From NCBI RefSeq assembly GCF_002813375.1, contig NZ_PHUJ01000003.1:434001-498000 (forward strand): a stretch of DNA of 64,000 nt, in the 5' to 3' direction. The notes below the pieces were generated by a model, which was not told the DNA's origin, made no database searches, and worked only from the letters and a program-made list of their open reading frames with translations. The DNA comes from Pseudonocardia alni. Lineage in GTDB: Bacteria > Actinomycetota > Actinomycetes > Mycobacteriales > Pseudonocardiaceae. Numbering within the stretch: position 1 is the stretch's first letter; every line of letters starts with the position of its first letter. This document shows positions 24,463 to 38,195 of this stretch, in pieces. The translations under genes and the position numbers were made by a program.

Positions 24463-24478
24463 TCGAACTCGTGTTCGA
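24463..24478. promoter_or_regulatory. LexA (SOS) box
   Basis: TCGAACTCGTGTTCGA is an exact match to the Gram-positive/mycobacterial LexA operator TCGAAC-N4-GTTCGA. It lies between a minus-strand TAGGGT -10 box (24498-24493) for the DUF2786 gene and a plus-strand TAAGGT (24458-24463) pointing to uvrC, so one bound repressor could block both directions. Confidence 0.8.
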
Positions 24479-24481
24479 GGG

Positions 24482-24601
24482 CGAGGTGTACCGGACCCTA
24501 CCGACAGTTCCGGTGCGCTCGTGCGCGGTCCCCGGCCGACACGCGTCCCTACACCTCGTCCGGGGCCCGCGCCGAGGCCGGGGCCGGGCCGGAACCGTCG
24601 G
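24482..24601 (+). repeat. Interleaved inverted repeats upstream of uvrC
   Basis: CGAGGTGTA (24482-24490) is complementary to TACACCTCG (24550-24558). CCGACAGTTCCGG (24501-24513) is complementary, bar one base, to CCGGAACCGTCGG (24589-24601). The pairs cross each other, the topology of a pseudoknot or of two alternative folds. This matters only if the stretch is transcribed, for example from TAAGGT at 24458-24463. Confidence 0.35.
24493..24498 (-). promoter_or_regulatory. Candidate -10 box of the DUF2786 gene
   Basis: Read on the minus strand the sequence is TAGGGT. Transcription would start near 24486, placing the LexA box at about +8 to +24, a normal blocking position. Confidence 0.4.
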
Positions 24602-24611
24602 TGCCCGCAAC

Positions 24612-24617
24612 TACCCT
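24612..24617 (+). promoter_or_regulatory. Candidate proximal -10 box of uvrC
   Basis: TACCCT lies 10 nt before the uvrC ATG, so a transcript would carry a leader of about three bases. The GGGAG that follows could instead be a ribosome site on a longer transcript. Confidence 0.4.
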
Positions 24618-24627
24618 GGGAGTCACC

Positions 24628-26607
24628 ATGGCCGACCCCAGCACCTACCGTCCGGCGACCGGGACGATCCCGGAGTCGCCCGGGGTGTACCGCTTCTCCG
24701 ACCCCCGTGGCCGGGTGATCTACGTCGGCAAGGCCAAGAGTCTGCGGCAGCGGCTGAACTCCTACTTCGCCGACCTGTCCGGCCTGCACCCGCGCACCCG
24801 GCAGATGGTCACCACCGCGGCGAAGGTGGAGTGGACGGTCGTCGGGACCGAGGTCGAGGCGCTCCAGCTCGAGTACAACTGGATCAAGGAGTACGACCCG
24901 CGGTTCAACGTCCGCTACCGTGACGACAAGAGCTATCCCGTGCTCGCGGTGACGATGCACGAGGAGTACCCGCGGCTGCACGTCTACCGCGGCCCGCGCC
25001 GCAAGGGCGTCCGCTACTTCGGCCCGTACGCCCACGCCTGGGCCATCCGGGAGACCCTCGACCTGCTGCTACGGGTCTTCCCCGCGCGCACCTGCTCGAC
25101 GGGGGTCTTCAAGCGGCACGGCCAGATCGGGCGGCCCTGCCTGCTGGGCTACATCGACAAGTGCTCCGCCCCCTGCGTGGGCACGGTCACCGCCGACGAG
25201 CACCGTGACATCGTCGAGAACTTCTCCGACTTCCTGTCCGGACGCACCGACCGGATGGTCCGCCAGCTCGAACGCGAGATGGCCGAGGCCTCGGAGAACC
25301 TCGAGTTCGAGCGCGCCGCCCGGCTGCGCGACGACCTCGGGGCGCTCCGCCGCGCGCTGGAGAAGCAGGCCGTCGTGCTGGGCGACGGCACCGACGCCGA
25401 CGTGGTCGCCTTCGCCGAGGACGAGTTGGAGGCCGCGGTCCAGGTCTTCCACGTCCGCGGCGGCCGGGTCCGCGGCCAGCGCGGCTGGGTGATCGACAAG
25501 GTCGAGCCGACCGACACCGAGCAGCTCGTCGAGCGGTTCGTCTCGCAGTTCTACGGCGAGCAGCACGCCCTCGCGGGCGCCGCCGACGACGCGGCGCAGC
25601 CGGTGCCCAAGGAGATCCTGGTCCCGGTGCTGCCCTCCGACACGCCCGCGCTGGAGCGCTGGCTGACCGGGCTGCGCGGCTCCAAGGTGCAGATCCGGGT
25701 GCCCCAGCGCGGTGACAAGCGTGATCTGGCCGCGACCGTCGCGCGCAATGCGAAGGAGGCGTTCGCCCAGCACAAGCTGCGCCGCGCCGGGGACCTCACC
25801 GCCCGCTCGGCCGCACTGCAGGAGATCCAGGAGAACCTGGAGCTCGACCAGGCACCGCTGCGGATCGAGTGCATCGACATCAGCCACGTGCAGGGCACGA
25901 ACGTCGTCGCGTCGCTCGTGGTCTTCGAGGACGGGCTGCCCCGCAAGTCCGAGTACCGCCGCTTCGAGATCCGCGACGCCGCACAAGAGGGTGACGTCGC
26001 CTCGATCGCGGAGGTGGTGCGCCGCCGGTTCCGCCGCTACCTGGCCGAGACCGCCGACGAGCCCGCGCCCACCGAGGGCTCCGGCGAGGTCGCGCCGGGT
26101 GACACCGTGCGCACCGGGATCGACCCCGAGACCGGGCGGCCCAAGAAGTTCGCCTACCCGCCGAACCTGCTCGTCGTCGACGGAGCGAAGCCGCAGGTCG
26201 ACGCGGCGGCCGCGGAGCTGGCCGGGCTGGGGATCACCGACGTCGCGGTCTGCGGTCTCGCCAAGCGCCTCGAGGAGGTCTGGCTGCCCCACGACACCGA
26301 CCCGGTGATCCTGTCCCGGACCAGCGAGGGTCTCTACCTGCTGCAGCGGATCCGGGACGAGGCGCACCGGTTCGCCATCACCTATCACCGCCAGCGTCGT
26401 TCGCAGGGCATGACGGCGTCCGCTCTCGACGGGGTCCCCGGGCTCGGCCCGGCCCGCAAGCAGGCGCTGCTCAAGCACTTCGGATCGGTGCGCAAGCTGC
26501 GCGCCGCCGACGTCGACGAGATCGCCGGCGTGCCCGGCTTCGGTCGCCGGACCGCCGAGTCCGTGGTCGCGGCCCTGCACGCCGGAACCGAGGGGGAGAA
26601 GGCATGA
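24628..26607 (+). CDS. uvrC: UvrABC system protein C
   Basis: The nuclease subunit that makes both incisions in nucleotide excision repair. Domains in order: GIY-YIG nuclease (SPGVYRF and [14 protein letters not shown], residues ~12-45), cysteine-rich linker, UVR UvrB-binding motif ([20 protein letters not shown] near residue 225), RNase H-like endonuclease with [11 protein letters not shown], and a C-terminal double helix-hairpin-helix ([19 protein letters not shown]). The length of 659 is normal. The ATG at 24628 starts at the family position. The stop overlaps rapZ by 4 nt. A LexA box lies 150-165 nt upstream. Confidence 0.96.
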   Translation: MADPSTYRPATGTIPESPGVYRFSDPRGRVIYVGKAKSLRQRLNSYFADLSGLHPRTRQMVTTAAKVEWTVVGTEVEALQLEYNWIKEYDPRFNVRYRDDKSYPVLAVTMHEEYPRLHVYRGPRRKGVRYFGPYAHAWAIRETLDLLLRVFPARTCSTGVFKRHGQIGRPCLLGYIDKCSAPCVGTVTADEHRDIVENFSDFLSGRTDRMVRQLEREMAEASENLEFERAARLRDDLGALRRALEKQAVVLGDGTDADVVAFAEDELEAAVQVFHVRGGRVRGQRGWVIDKVEPTDTEQLVERFVSQFYGEQHALAGAADDAAQPVPKEILVPVLPSDTPALERWLTGLRGSKVQIRVPQRGDKRDLAATVARNAKEAFAQHKLRRAGDLTARSAALQEIQENLELDQAPLRIECIDISHVQGTNVVASLVVFEDGLPRKSEYRRFEIRDAAQEGDVASIAEVVRRRFRRYLAETADEPAPTEGSGEVAPGDTVRTGIDPETGRPKKFAYPPNLLVVDGAKPQVDAAAAELAGLGITDVAVCGLAKRLEEVWLPHDTDPVILSRTSEGLYLLQRIRDEAHRFAITYHRQRRSQGMTASALDGVPGLGPARKQALLKHFGSVRKLRAADVDEIAGVPGFGRRTAESVVAALHAGTEGEKA

Positions 26608-27503
26608 CCGACGACAACGGCGAGGTGACCGCGGGCCCGGGGATCGAGGTCGCGGTGGTCAGCGGCCTGTCCGGGGCCGGGCGCAGCACCGCGGCGAAGG
26701 TCCTGGAGGACCTGGGCTGGTTCGTGGTGGACAACCTGCCGCCCGAACTCATCGCCACGATGGTCGAGCTGGGGTCGCGGGCCCGGGGCGAGGTGGCCCG
26801 GATCGCGGTGGTGATGGACGTGCGCTCCCGCGCGTTCACCGACGATCTCGGAGCCGTCATCAAGGACCTCGACGGCCGCGGCTACCGGCCGAAGCTGCTG
26901 TTCCTGGAGGCCTCCGACGCGGTGCTGGTGCGCCGCTTCGAGCAGAACCGCCGCTCGCACCCGCTCCAGGGCGCCGGGCGCATCACCGACGGCCTGGGCG
27001 CCGAGCGCGAGGTGCTGCGTCCGCTGCGCGAGGACGCCGACCTCGTCGTCGACACCTCGAACCTGTCGGTGCACGACCTGCGCACCCGGATCGAGGGCTC
27101 GTTCGCCCAGGAGAGCGCGCACGCGGCGACCCGGGTGACGGTGCTGTCGTTCGGCTACAAGTACGGGCTGCCGCTGGACTCCGACCTCGTCGTCGACGTG
27201 CGGTTCCTGCCCAACCCGCACTGGATCCCCGAGCTGCGCCCGTTCACCGGCCGCGACCGGGAGGTCAGCGACTACGTGCTGTCCCAGGAGGGCGCGGAGG
27301 AGTTCGTCGACCGCTACCTGGAGCTGCTCGACCTCGTCGGCGCCGGGTACCGGCGCGAGGGCAAGCGCTACCTGACCGTGGCCGTCGGCTGCACCGGCGG
27401 CAAGCACCGCTCGGTGGCGATCTCGGAGGAGATCGGGCGCCGGCTCGCCGACCGCGAGGGCATCCAGGTCAACGTCGAGCACCGCGACATGGGGCGCGAG
27501 TGA
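26604..27503 (+). CDS. rapZ: RapZ-family nucleotide-binding protein
   Basis: P-loop protein of the RapZ/YvcJ family. In E. coli RapZ controls glucosamine-6-phosphate synthase through a small RNA; the actinobacterial role is not settled. The P-loop GLSGAGRST lies at residues 21-29, with Arg where most P-loops have Lys, as in other actinobacterial members (recalled). Conserved DNLPPELI and the C-terminal [10 protein letters not shown] are present. Length 299. ATGA overlap with uvrC and GTGA overlap with the next gene show tight coupling in the conserved uvrC-rapZ-yvcK-whiA set. Confidence 0.93.
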   Translation: MTDDNGEVTAGPGIEVAVVSGLSGAGRSTAAKVLEDLGWFVVDNLPPELIATMVELGSRARGEVARIAVVMDVRSRAFTDDLGAVIKDLDGRGYRPKLLFLEASDAVLVRRFEQNRRSHPLQGAGRITDGLGAEREVLRPLREDADLVVDTSNLSVHDLRTRIEGSFAQESAHAATRVTVLSFGYKYGLPLDSDLVVDVRFLPNPHWIPELRPFTGRDREVSDYVLSQEGAEEFVDRYLELLDLVGAGYRREGKRYLTVAVGCTGGKHRSVAISEEIGRRLADREGIQVNVEHRDMGRE

Positions 27504-28564
27504 GCCCACACCCACCCGAGCGCACCGGGGGACTGCGGGTGGTCGCGCTCGGCGGTGGGCACGGCCTGCACGCCACGCTGACCGCGCTGCGCCGCTGCCC
27601 GCCGGTCACCGACATCACCGCGGTGGTCACCGTGGCCGACGACGGCGGTTCCTCGGGGCGGCTGCGCCGCGAGCTCGGCCTGCTCCCGCCCGGCGACCTG
27701 CGGATGGCACTCGCGGCGCTGGCCGGCGACGACGAGCGGGGCCGCTTCTGGTCCGGGCTGGTCCAGCACCGCTTCGGCGGGACCGGCGCCCTGGCCGGGC
27801 ACGCGGTGGGCAACCTGCTGCTCGCCGGGCTGCTGGAACGCGACGGCGACCCCGTGCGCGCACTGGCGACCGTCGGCGAGCTGATGGGCTGCGCCGGACG
27901 GGTCCTGCCGATGGCCCGGGTGCCGCTGGACATCGAGGCGGAGGTCGCGCTGGACGGCGTCGACGGCGCCCACCTGATCCGCGGCCAGGTCGCCGTCGCC
28001 TCCACCCCGGGCCGGGTGCGCCGGGTCTGGCTGCGGCCCGCCGACCCGCCCGCCTGCGACGAGGCCGTCCGCGCGGTGCGCGCCGCCGACGTCGTGCTCC
28101 TCGGACCCGGCTCGTGGTTCACCAGCGTGCTCCCGCACCTGCTCGTGCCCGGGCTGCGCGACGCGCTGCTGGAGACCCCGGCGGCCCGGGTCGTGCTGCT
28201 CAACCTGGCCCCCGAGCCGGGGGAGACCGCCGGTTTCTCCCCCGAACAGCACCTTGAAGTACTGTCCGGGCACGCTCCCGGTCTGCGGGTGCACGCCGTC
28301 CTGGCCGACGCCGGGTCGGTGAGCCTGCCGGACCGGCTGGACGCGGCCGCCGCCGACCTGCTGGTCCCCGGCGGACGGGTGTGGCCGGCCGCCGTCGCCG
28401 ACGCCCGGGCGGCGACCCCGCGGCACGACCCGGACGCACTGGCCGGGGCACTCGCCGACGTGTTCGGCGCCCTGACCCCCGGCCGGGTCCCGGCGGAGAA
28501 CGGCACGCACGACAGGCCGCAGCACGACAGCCCGCAGCGCGGAAGGAGCTCCCGATGGCCATGA
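27500..28564 (+). CDS. yvcK: YvcK/CofD-like gluconeogenesis factor
   Basis: Cytoplasmic protein of the YvcK family, which binds UDP-N-acetylglucosamine and links metabolism to cell-wall growth. The N-terminal nucleotide site reads [16 protein letters not shown] and is followed by [18 protein letters not shown]; a second conserved segment is [16 protein letters not shown]. Length 354. The last ~25 residues are low-complexity. The GTG start overlaps rapZ, and the stop lies 10 nt inside the whiA reading frame. Confidence 0.93.
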   Translation: MSPHPPERTGGLRVVALGGGHGLHATLTALRRCPPVTDITAVVTVADDGGSSGRLRRELGLLPPGDLRMALAALAGDDERGRFWSGLVQHRFGGTGALAGHAVGNLLLAGLLERDGDPVRALATVGELMGCAGRVLPMARVPLDIEAEVALDGVDGAHLIRGQVAVASTPGRVRRVWLRPADPPACDEAVRAVRAADVVLLGPGSWFTSVLPHLLVPGLRDALLETPAARVVLLNLAPEPGETAGFSPEQHLEVLSGHAPGLRVHAVLADAGSVSLPDRLDAAAADLLVPGGRVWPAAVADARAATPRHDPDALAGALADVFGALTPGRVPAENGTHDRPQHDSPQRGRSSRWP

Positions 28565-29550
28565 CCGCCACGGTGAAGGACGAGCTGAGCCGGCTCACCG
28601 TCACCAAGCAGTCGTCGCGGCGCGCGGAGGTCGCCTCGCTGCTCCGCTTCGCAGGCGGCCTGCACATCGTGGGCGGCAGAGTGGTGATCGAGGCCGAGGT
28701 CGACACCGGCTCGGTCGCCCGCAGGCTGCGCCGCGAGATCCACGAGCTCTACGGCCACACCGCCGACGCGCACGTGATCACCGCGGGCGGTCTGCGCCGC
28801 AGCGCCCGGTACGTGATCCGGGTGATCCGCGACGGTGAGGGACTCGCCCGCCAGACCGGGCTGCTCGACAACCGTGGCCGCCCGGTGCGCGGGCTGCCGC
28901 CGCCCGTGGTCTCCGGTGACCTGTCCGACGCCGAGGCCGCCTGGCGCGGCGCGTTCCTCGCGCACGGGTCGCTCACCGAGCCGGGCCGCAGCTCCGCACT
29001 GGAGGTCACCTGCCCCGGCCCCGAGGCCGCGCTGGCCCTGGTCGGTGCGGCACGCAGGCTGGGCGTCGCGGCGAAGGCCCGCGAGGTCCGCGGCGCCGAC
29101 CGGGTCGTGGTCCGCGACGGCGACGCGATCGGCGCGCTGCTGACCCGGATGGGCGCCCACCAGAGCGTCCTGTCCTGGGAGGAGCGTCGGATGCGCCGCG
29201 AGGTCCGGGCGACGGCCAACCGGCTCGCGAACTTCGACGACGCCAACCTGCGCCGCTCGGCGCGGGCCGCGGTCGCCGCGGCGGCCCGGGTCAGCCGCGC
29301 CCTGGAGATCCTCGGCGACGAGGTGCCCGAGCACCTGCAGGCCGCCGGGCGGCTGCGGGCCGAGCACACCCAGGCGTCGCTGGAGGAGCTGGGCCAGCTG
29401 GCCGACCCACCGATGACCAAGGACGCCGTGGCCGGCCGGATCCGGCGGCTGCTCCAGACCGCGGACAAGAAGGCCGCCGAGCTGGGCATCCCGGACACCG
29501 AGTCCGCCGTCACCGCCGAGATGCTGGAGGAGGAGGGCGGCGGGCGCTGA
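28555..29550 (+). CDS. whiA: DNA-binding protein WhiA
   Basis: WhiA acts with WhiB to switch on sporulation-linked cell-division genes in Streptomyces and is conserved in most Gram-positive bacteria. The 331-residue protein has the N-terminal degenerate LAGLIDADG-like domain (TVKDELSRL at the start, [17 protein letters not shown] near residue 125) and a C-terminal helix-turn-helix ([21 protein letters not shown]). The ATG at 28555 follows GGAAGGAGCTCCC. It overlaps yvcK. A small hairpin, CACCCC (29560-29565) with GGGGTG (29575-29580), follows the stop. Confidence 0.95.
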   Translation: MAMTATVKDELSRLTVTKQSSRRAEVASLLRFAGGLHIVGGRVVIEAEVDTGSVARRLRREIHELYGHTADAHVITAGGLRRSARYVIRVIRDGEGLARQTGLLDNRGRPVRGLPPPVVSGDLSDAEAAWRGAFLAHGSLTEPGRSSALEVTCPGPEAALALVGAARRLGVAAKAREVRGADRVVVRDGDAIGALLTRMGAHQSVLSWEERRMRREVRATANRLANFDDANLRRSARAAVAAAARVSRALEILGDEVPEHLQAAGRLRAEHTQASLEELGQLADPPMTKDAVAGRIRRLLQTADKKAAELGIPDTESAVTAEMLEEEGGGR

Positions 29551-29591
29551 CCGCGGTCACACCCCGTGACGAGGGGGGTGCGGGTGTCGGG

Positions 29592-29597
29592 CATGAT
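29592..29597 (+). promoter_or_regulatory. Candidate -10 box of the VWA-like gene
   Basis: CATGAT ends 6 nt before the GTG at 29604, again consistent with a leaderless transcript. The first base departs from TAnnnT. Confidence 0.35.
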
Positions 29598-29603
29598 GCC
29601 GCC

Positions 29604-32896
<3,293 letters not shown>

Positions 32897-32897
<1 letters not shown>

Positions 32898-33685
32898 TGG
32901 CCACCCGCAAGCCCCTCATCGCGGGCAACTGGAAGATGAACCTCAACCACCTCGAGGCCATCGCGGTGGTGCAGAAGCTCGCCTTCGCCCTGCCCGACCG
33001 GTACCTCGACAAGGTCGAGGTGGCCGTCCTGCCGCCGTTCACCGACATCCGCAGCGTGCAGACGCTGATCGACGGCGACAAGCTGCGCCTCGTGCACGGC
33101 GCCCAGGACCTCTCCCCGCACGACTCCGGTGCCTACACCGGTGACGTGTCGGGCGTCATGCTGGCCAAGCTGGGCTGCACCTACGTCGCCGTCGGGCACT
33201 CCGAGCGGCGCGAGATCCACGGCGAGGACGACGCGGTCGTCAACGCCAAGGTGCTCGCCGCGCTCAAGCACGGGATCACCCCGATCCTGTGCGTCGGCGA
33301 GGGCCTGGACGTCCGCGAGGCGGGCACCCACGTGCAGCACTGCACCGACCAGCTGCGCGGGGCGCTGAAGGGCGTCACCGCCGAGCAGGCGGCCGGTCTC
33401 GTGCTCGCCTACGAGCCGGTCTGGGCGATCGGCACCGGCAAGGTGGCGGGCCCGGCCGACGCGCAGGAGGTCTGTGCCGCGCTGCGCGCGACGCTGGCCG
33501 AGCTGTACTCCGACGAGGTCGCCGGGACGGTCCGCGTCCTCTACGGCGGCTCGGTGAAGTCGTCGAACGTGGGCGAGATCGTGGCCCAGACCGACGTCGA
33601 CGGCGCACTCGTCGGCGGCGCCAGCCTGGACGCCGAGGAGTTCGCGAAGCTGTCGGCGATCGCCGCGGGTGGTCCGCTGCCGTAG
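32897..33685 (+). CDS. tpiA: Triosephosphate isomerase
   Basis: Interconverts dihydroxyacetone phosphate and glyceraldehyde 3-phosphate. All active-site motifs are present: GNWKMN near residue 10, the catalytic His in VGHSERR near residue 98, the catalytic Glu in [11 protein letters not shown] near residue 170, and the phosphate loop YGGSVKSSN. Length 262. It closes the gap-pgk-tpiA operon; a hairpin begins 23 nt after the stop. Confidence 0.96.
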
Positions 33686-33708
33686 GCGGCCCGCTCCGTA
33701 CCGTTCCC

Positions 33709-33744
33709 GCGGCCCCGGTCCCCTGTCAGAGGGGCCGGGGCCGC
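33709..33744 (+). terminator. Terminator after tpiA
   Basis: Arms 33709-33724 and 33730-33744 pair over 15 bp with a single bulged T, around a 5-nt loop. The secG -10 box starts 6 nt later. Confidence 0.75.
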
Positions 33745-33749
33745 TGGAG

Positions 33750-33755
33750 TATTCT
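33750..33755 (+). promoter_or_regulatory. -10 box of secG
   Basis: TATTCT is a good -10 element, directly after the tpiA terminator and about 40 nt before the secG start. Confidence 0.55.
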
Positions 33756-33795
33756 CTCCCCACTCCGGCGAGCGACCACTGATGGGGAAGCGCAC

Positions 33796-34029
33796 GTGAT
33801 CCTGACCCTCCAGATCATCCTGATCGTGACCAGCCTCCTGCTGATCGCGATGGTCCTGCTGCAGCGCAGCAAGGGCGGTGGTCTGACCAGTCTCTTCGGT
33901 GGCGGCGTGCAGTCGAGCCTGTCCGGCTCGGCGGCGGCGGACCGCAACATCGCTCGCTACACGGTCTTCGTCGGCCTCATCTGGCTCATCGCGGTGGTCG
34001 GCAACGGCCTGCTGCTGGCCACCGGCTGA
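33796..34029 (+). CDS. secG: Preprotein translocase subunit SecG
   Basis: Accessory membrane subunit of the SecYEG channel. The 77-residue protein has two membrane segments (residues ~2-20 and ~53-74) joined by the conserved cytoplasmic loop MVLLQRSKGGGLTSLFGGG. The GTG at 33796 is preceded by GGGGAAG. Placement after tpiA is the usual actinobacterial order. Confidence 0.95.
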   Translation: MILTLQIILIVTSLLLIAMVLLQRSKGGGLTSLFGGGVQSSLSGSAAADRNIARYTVFVGLIWLIAVVGNGLLLATG

Positions 34030-34058
34030 CACCTCGGACGGACGAGAGGGAGCGGGAC

Positions 34059-34400
34059 ATGGCAGGCGGCAACGCGATCCGCGGTACCCGGGTCGGTGCG
34101 GGACCGATGGGCGAGAACGAGCGGGGCGAGACCGCTCCGCGCGAGCGCATCCCGTTCTACTGCGCGAACGGGCACGTCAACAACACCTGGTTCGCCGCGG
34201 AGGCCGAGGTCCCCGAGACCTGGGACTGCCCGCGCTGCGGGCTGCCGGGCGGACGCGACGCGGAGAACCCGCCCGCCGCGCCCCGCACCGAGCCGTACAA
34301 GACGCACCTGGCGTACGTGAAGGAGCGGCGCAGCGACGCCGACGGCGAGGCCATCCTCGAGGAGGCCCTCGGCCGGCTGCGGGCCTCCCGGGAGCTCTGA
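34059..34400 (+). CDS. rbpA: RNA polymerase-binding protein RbpA
   Basis: Actinobacterial transcription factor that binds the primary sigma factor and RNA polymerase and stabilises the open complex. The 113-residue protein has the disordered N-terminal tail, a core zinc site (FYCANGH and CPRCG, residues ~33-63), the basic linker ending [16 protein letters not shown], and the C-terminal sigma-interaction helix. The ATG has a GAGAGGGAGCGGG ribosome site. It starts 29 nt after secG and is probably cotranscribed with it. Confidence 0.95.
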   Translation: MAGGNAIRGTRVGAGPMGENERGETAPRERIPFYCANGHVNNTWFAAEAEVPETWDCPRCGLPGGRDAENPPAAPRTEPYKTHLAYVKERRSDADGEAILEEALGRLRASREL

Positions 34401-34447
34401 CCCGGTCCCACGGCGCGCCCGGGTCGTGACCGGGCGCACGTCCGGGT

Positions 34448-34453
34448 TAGATT
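34448..34453 (+). promoter_or_regulatory. -10 box of the TrpB2 gene
   Basis: TAGATT ends 8 nt before the ATG at 34462, consistent with a leaderless or near-leaderless message and with the absence of a ribosome site. Confidence 0.5.
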
Positions 34454-34461
34454 CGGTGGTC

Positions 34462-35718
34462 ATGAGCCGCTGGACGCTGCCCCCGGACCGGATCCCCTCG
34501 GCATGGTTCAACGTCGTGCCGCACCTGCCGACGCCGCCGCAGCCGCCCCTGCACCCCGGGACCCGCGAGCCGGTCGTCCCCGACGACCTGGCGCCGCTGT
34601 TCCCGACCGCCCTGATCGAGCAGGAGGTCAGCGCCGAGCCCTGGATCGACGTCCCCGGTGAGGTCCTCGACATCCTGAGGCTGTGGCGGCCCACGCCGCT
34701 GGTCCGCGCGACCCGGCTGGAGAAGGCGCTGGGCACCCCGGCGCGGATCTACTTCAAGGACGAGTCCCTCTCGCCCTCGGGCAGCCACAAGACCAACACG
34801 GCCGTGGCCCAGGCGTTCTACAACGCCCGCGAGGGCACCACCCGGCTCACCACCGAGACCGGCGCAGGCCAGTGGGGGACCGCGCTGTCGTTCGCCGCTG
34901 CCCAGTTCGACCTGGACCTGAAGGTCTACATGGTGCGGGCGTCCTACGGGCAGAAGCCCTACCGGCGGATCGCGATCGAGACCTGGGGCGGCGAGGTCGT
35001 GCCGTCGCCCGTCGACGAGCCCGACCACCCCGGCTCGCTGGGCTCGGCCATCTCCGACGCGGTCCGCGACTGCGTCGGCCGCTCCGACACCCACTACGCG
35101 CTCGGCTCGGTGCTCAACCACGTGCTGCTGCACCAGACCATGATCGGTCTGGAGGCGAAGGAACAGCTCGCGCTGGCGGGGGAGCGGCTGCCCGACGTCG
35201 TCATCGCGCCGTGCGGCGGCGGCTCCAACCTGGGCGGGATCGCCTTCCCGTTCGTGCCGGACTCCGGCGTGCGGCTGCTCGCCGTCGAGCCGCTGTCGTG
35301 CCCGACGCTGACCCAGGGCCGCTACGACTACGACTTCGGCGACACCGCGGGCCTCACCCCGCTGATGCCGATGTACACCCTGGGCCACGACTTCGTGCCG
35401 CCGTCGATCCACGCCGGCGGGCTGCGCTACCACGGTGACTCGCCGCTGGTGTCCTCGCTGGTCAAGGACGAGCGGATGGAGGCCGTCGCCTACCCGCAGG
35501 GGAAGGTGTTCGAGGCCGCCATCCAGTTCGCCCGCACCGAGGGCAAGATCCCGGCGCCGGAGTGCGGGCACGCCATCGCCGCCACCGTCGACGAGGCGCT
35601 CGCCGCGAAGGAGACCGGGGAGGAGAAGGTGATCCTCTTCAACTACTGCGGTCACGGCTTCCTCGACCTCGCCGCCTACGACGACTACACGAACGGCCGG
35701 CTCGACGAGATGGGCTGA
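34462..35718 (+). CDS. TrpB2-type tryptophan synthase beta-like enzyme
   Basis: PLP enzyme of the TrpB2 subgroup, which can join indole and serine but differs from the operonic TrpB that works with TrpA. The PLP lysine is Lys110 in [11 protein letters not shown]; the phosphate-binding loop reads CGGGSNLGG, and [11 protein letters not shown] follows the lysine. The long N-terminal extension typical of TrpB2 (residues 1-70, [14 protein letters not shown]) is present; length 418. No trpA or other trp gene is near. It may salvage indole or act on another amino acid. In-frame GTG at 34456 is an alternative start but too close to the -10 box. Confidence 0.9.
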   Translation: MSRWTLPPDRIPSAWFNVVPHLPTPPQPPLHPGTREPVVPDDLAPLFPTALIEQEVSAEPWIDVPGEVLDILRLWRPTPLVRATRLEKALGTPARIYFKDESLSPSGSHKTNTAVAQAFYNAREGTTRLTTETGAGQWGTALSFAAAQFDLDLKVYMVRASYGQKPYRRIAIETWGGEVVPSPVDEPDHPGSLGSAISDAVRDCVGRSDTHYALGSVLNHVLLHQTMIGLEAKEQLALAGERLPDVVIAPCGGGSNLGGIAFPFVPDSGVRLLAVEPLSCPTLTQGRYDYDFGDTAGLTPLMPMYTLGHDFVPPSIHAGGLRYHGDSPLVSSLVKDERMEAVAYPQGKVFEAAIQFARTEGKIPAPECGHAIAATVDEALAAKETGEEKVILFNYCGHGFLDLAAYDDYTNGRLDEMG

Positions 35719-35749
35719 CGGGATCGGCCGAGCCCCACCCGCACCACGA

Positions 35750-35779
35750 CGGCCCGTCCCCGGACCAGGGGACGGGCCG
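35750..35779. terminator. Bidirectional terminator between the TrpB2 gene and doxX
   Basis: A perfect 12-bp stem (35750-35761 with 35768-35779) with a 6-nt loop lies between two convergent genes. Confidence 0.8.
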
Positions 35780-35794
35780 GCGCCGTGCGGGCGG

Positions 35795-36217
35795 TCAGCG
35801 GCGCAGGCCGCGCAGCAGGGCCGCGGTGTCGCGGCGGCGGGCCCACGCGACCACGCACACCGCCACCAGGGTCAGCGCCGGGAACGCGACCATCGCGGGC
35901 ATCAGCACCGCGGTGACCGCGGTGGCCCCGACCATCAGCGCGACCTGGCAGACGGCGGCGAGCCCGCACAGCCGCGGGACCAGCAGGGCGACCGCGCCGG
36001 CCAGCTCCAGCCAGCCGACCACGACCATGCCGACGGCCCCCAGGCCCAGCAGGTCGAACCCGGCGACCGCGACCGGGTCGGCGTTCACCTTCGGCAGCGC
36101 CGCCATCACGAAGACCCCGGCCAGCAGCACCTGCAGCACCCACAGACCGACGGTGGCGGCCCGTGGACGACGGGTGGCGGAGGTGGTGGACGCGGTCCCG
36201 GTACGGGTGGTGGTCAT
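35795..36217 (-). CDS. DoxX-family membrane protein
   Basis: A 140-residue integral membrane protein with four hydrophobic segments after a short basic, Thr-rich N-terminus. The family's first segment with an ALPKVNADP ending (lysine just after the helix) and a second with WLELAGAVALLVPRL are recognisable. DoxX proteins are often linked to redox or thiol stress, but this one has no partner gene nearby, so its role is open. The ATG at 36217 follows GGGGGAGCCC; the longer upstream frame is GC noise. Confidence 0.82.
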   Translation of the reverse strand: MTTTRTGTASTTSATRRPRAATVGLWVLQVLLAGVFVMAALPKVNADPVAVAGFDLLGLGAVGMVVVGWLELAGAVALLVPRLCGLAAVCQVALMVGATAVTAVLMPAMVAFPALTLVAVCVVAWARRRDTAALLRGLRR

Positions 36218-36389
36218 GGCGGGCTCCCCCGGCGCTCGCGGTCCCGGGCCGGGGCCGCCGTTGCAGAGGAGACCGGGGCCGTCGCCGGAACTCATCGGTG
36301 CGCCCGGTCCGGGTTCGGACCGTCGGTCCCGGCTGCGTCGTGTGTCGCGTCGGCGGTGTCTGCGCGGGCCGTGCCGGATGCCCGGACCC

Positions 36390-36428
36390 GACACCCACCG
36401 GAAACCGCGCTCGGTTGCTCCACGAAAC
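36390..36428 (+). promoter_or_regulatory. Candidate GlnR box upstream of amtB
   Basis: GACAC (36390-36394), six bases, GAAAC (36401-36405), seven bases, GGTTG, six bases, GAAAC (36424-36428) resembles the actinobacterial GlnR array gTnAC-n6-GAAAC-n6-gTnAC-n6-GAAAC. Both GAAAC halves are exact; the other halves are poor and the spacing is one base long. amtB-glnK is a classic GlnR target, which supports the call. Confidence 0.4.
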
Positions 36429-36488
36429 ACCGCGGGCGAACCATCCCTGCCGGGGTCGGGGGACTGCGACGACGGAGGACGCGTGGGC

Positions 36489-38191
<1,703 letters not shown>

Positions 38192-38195
38192 GCCG

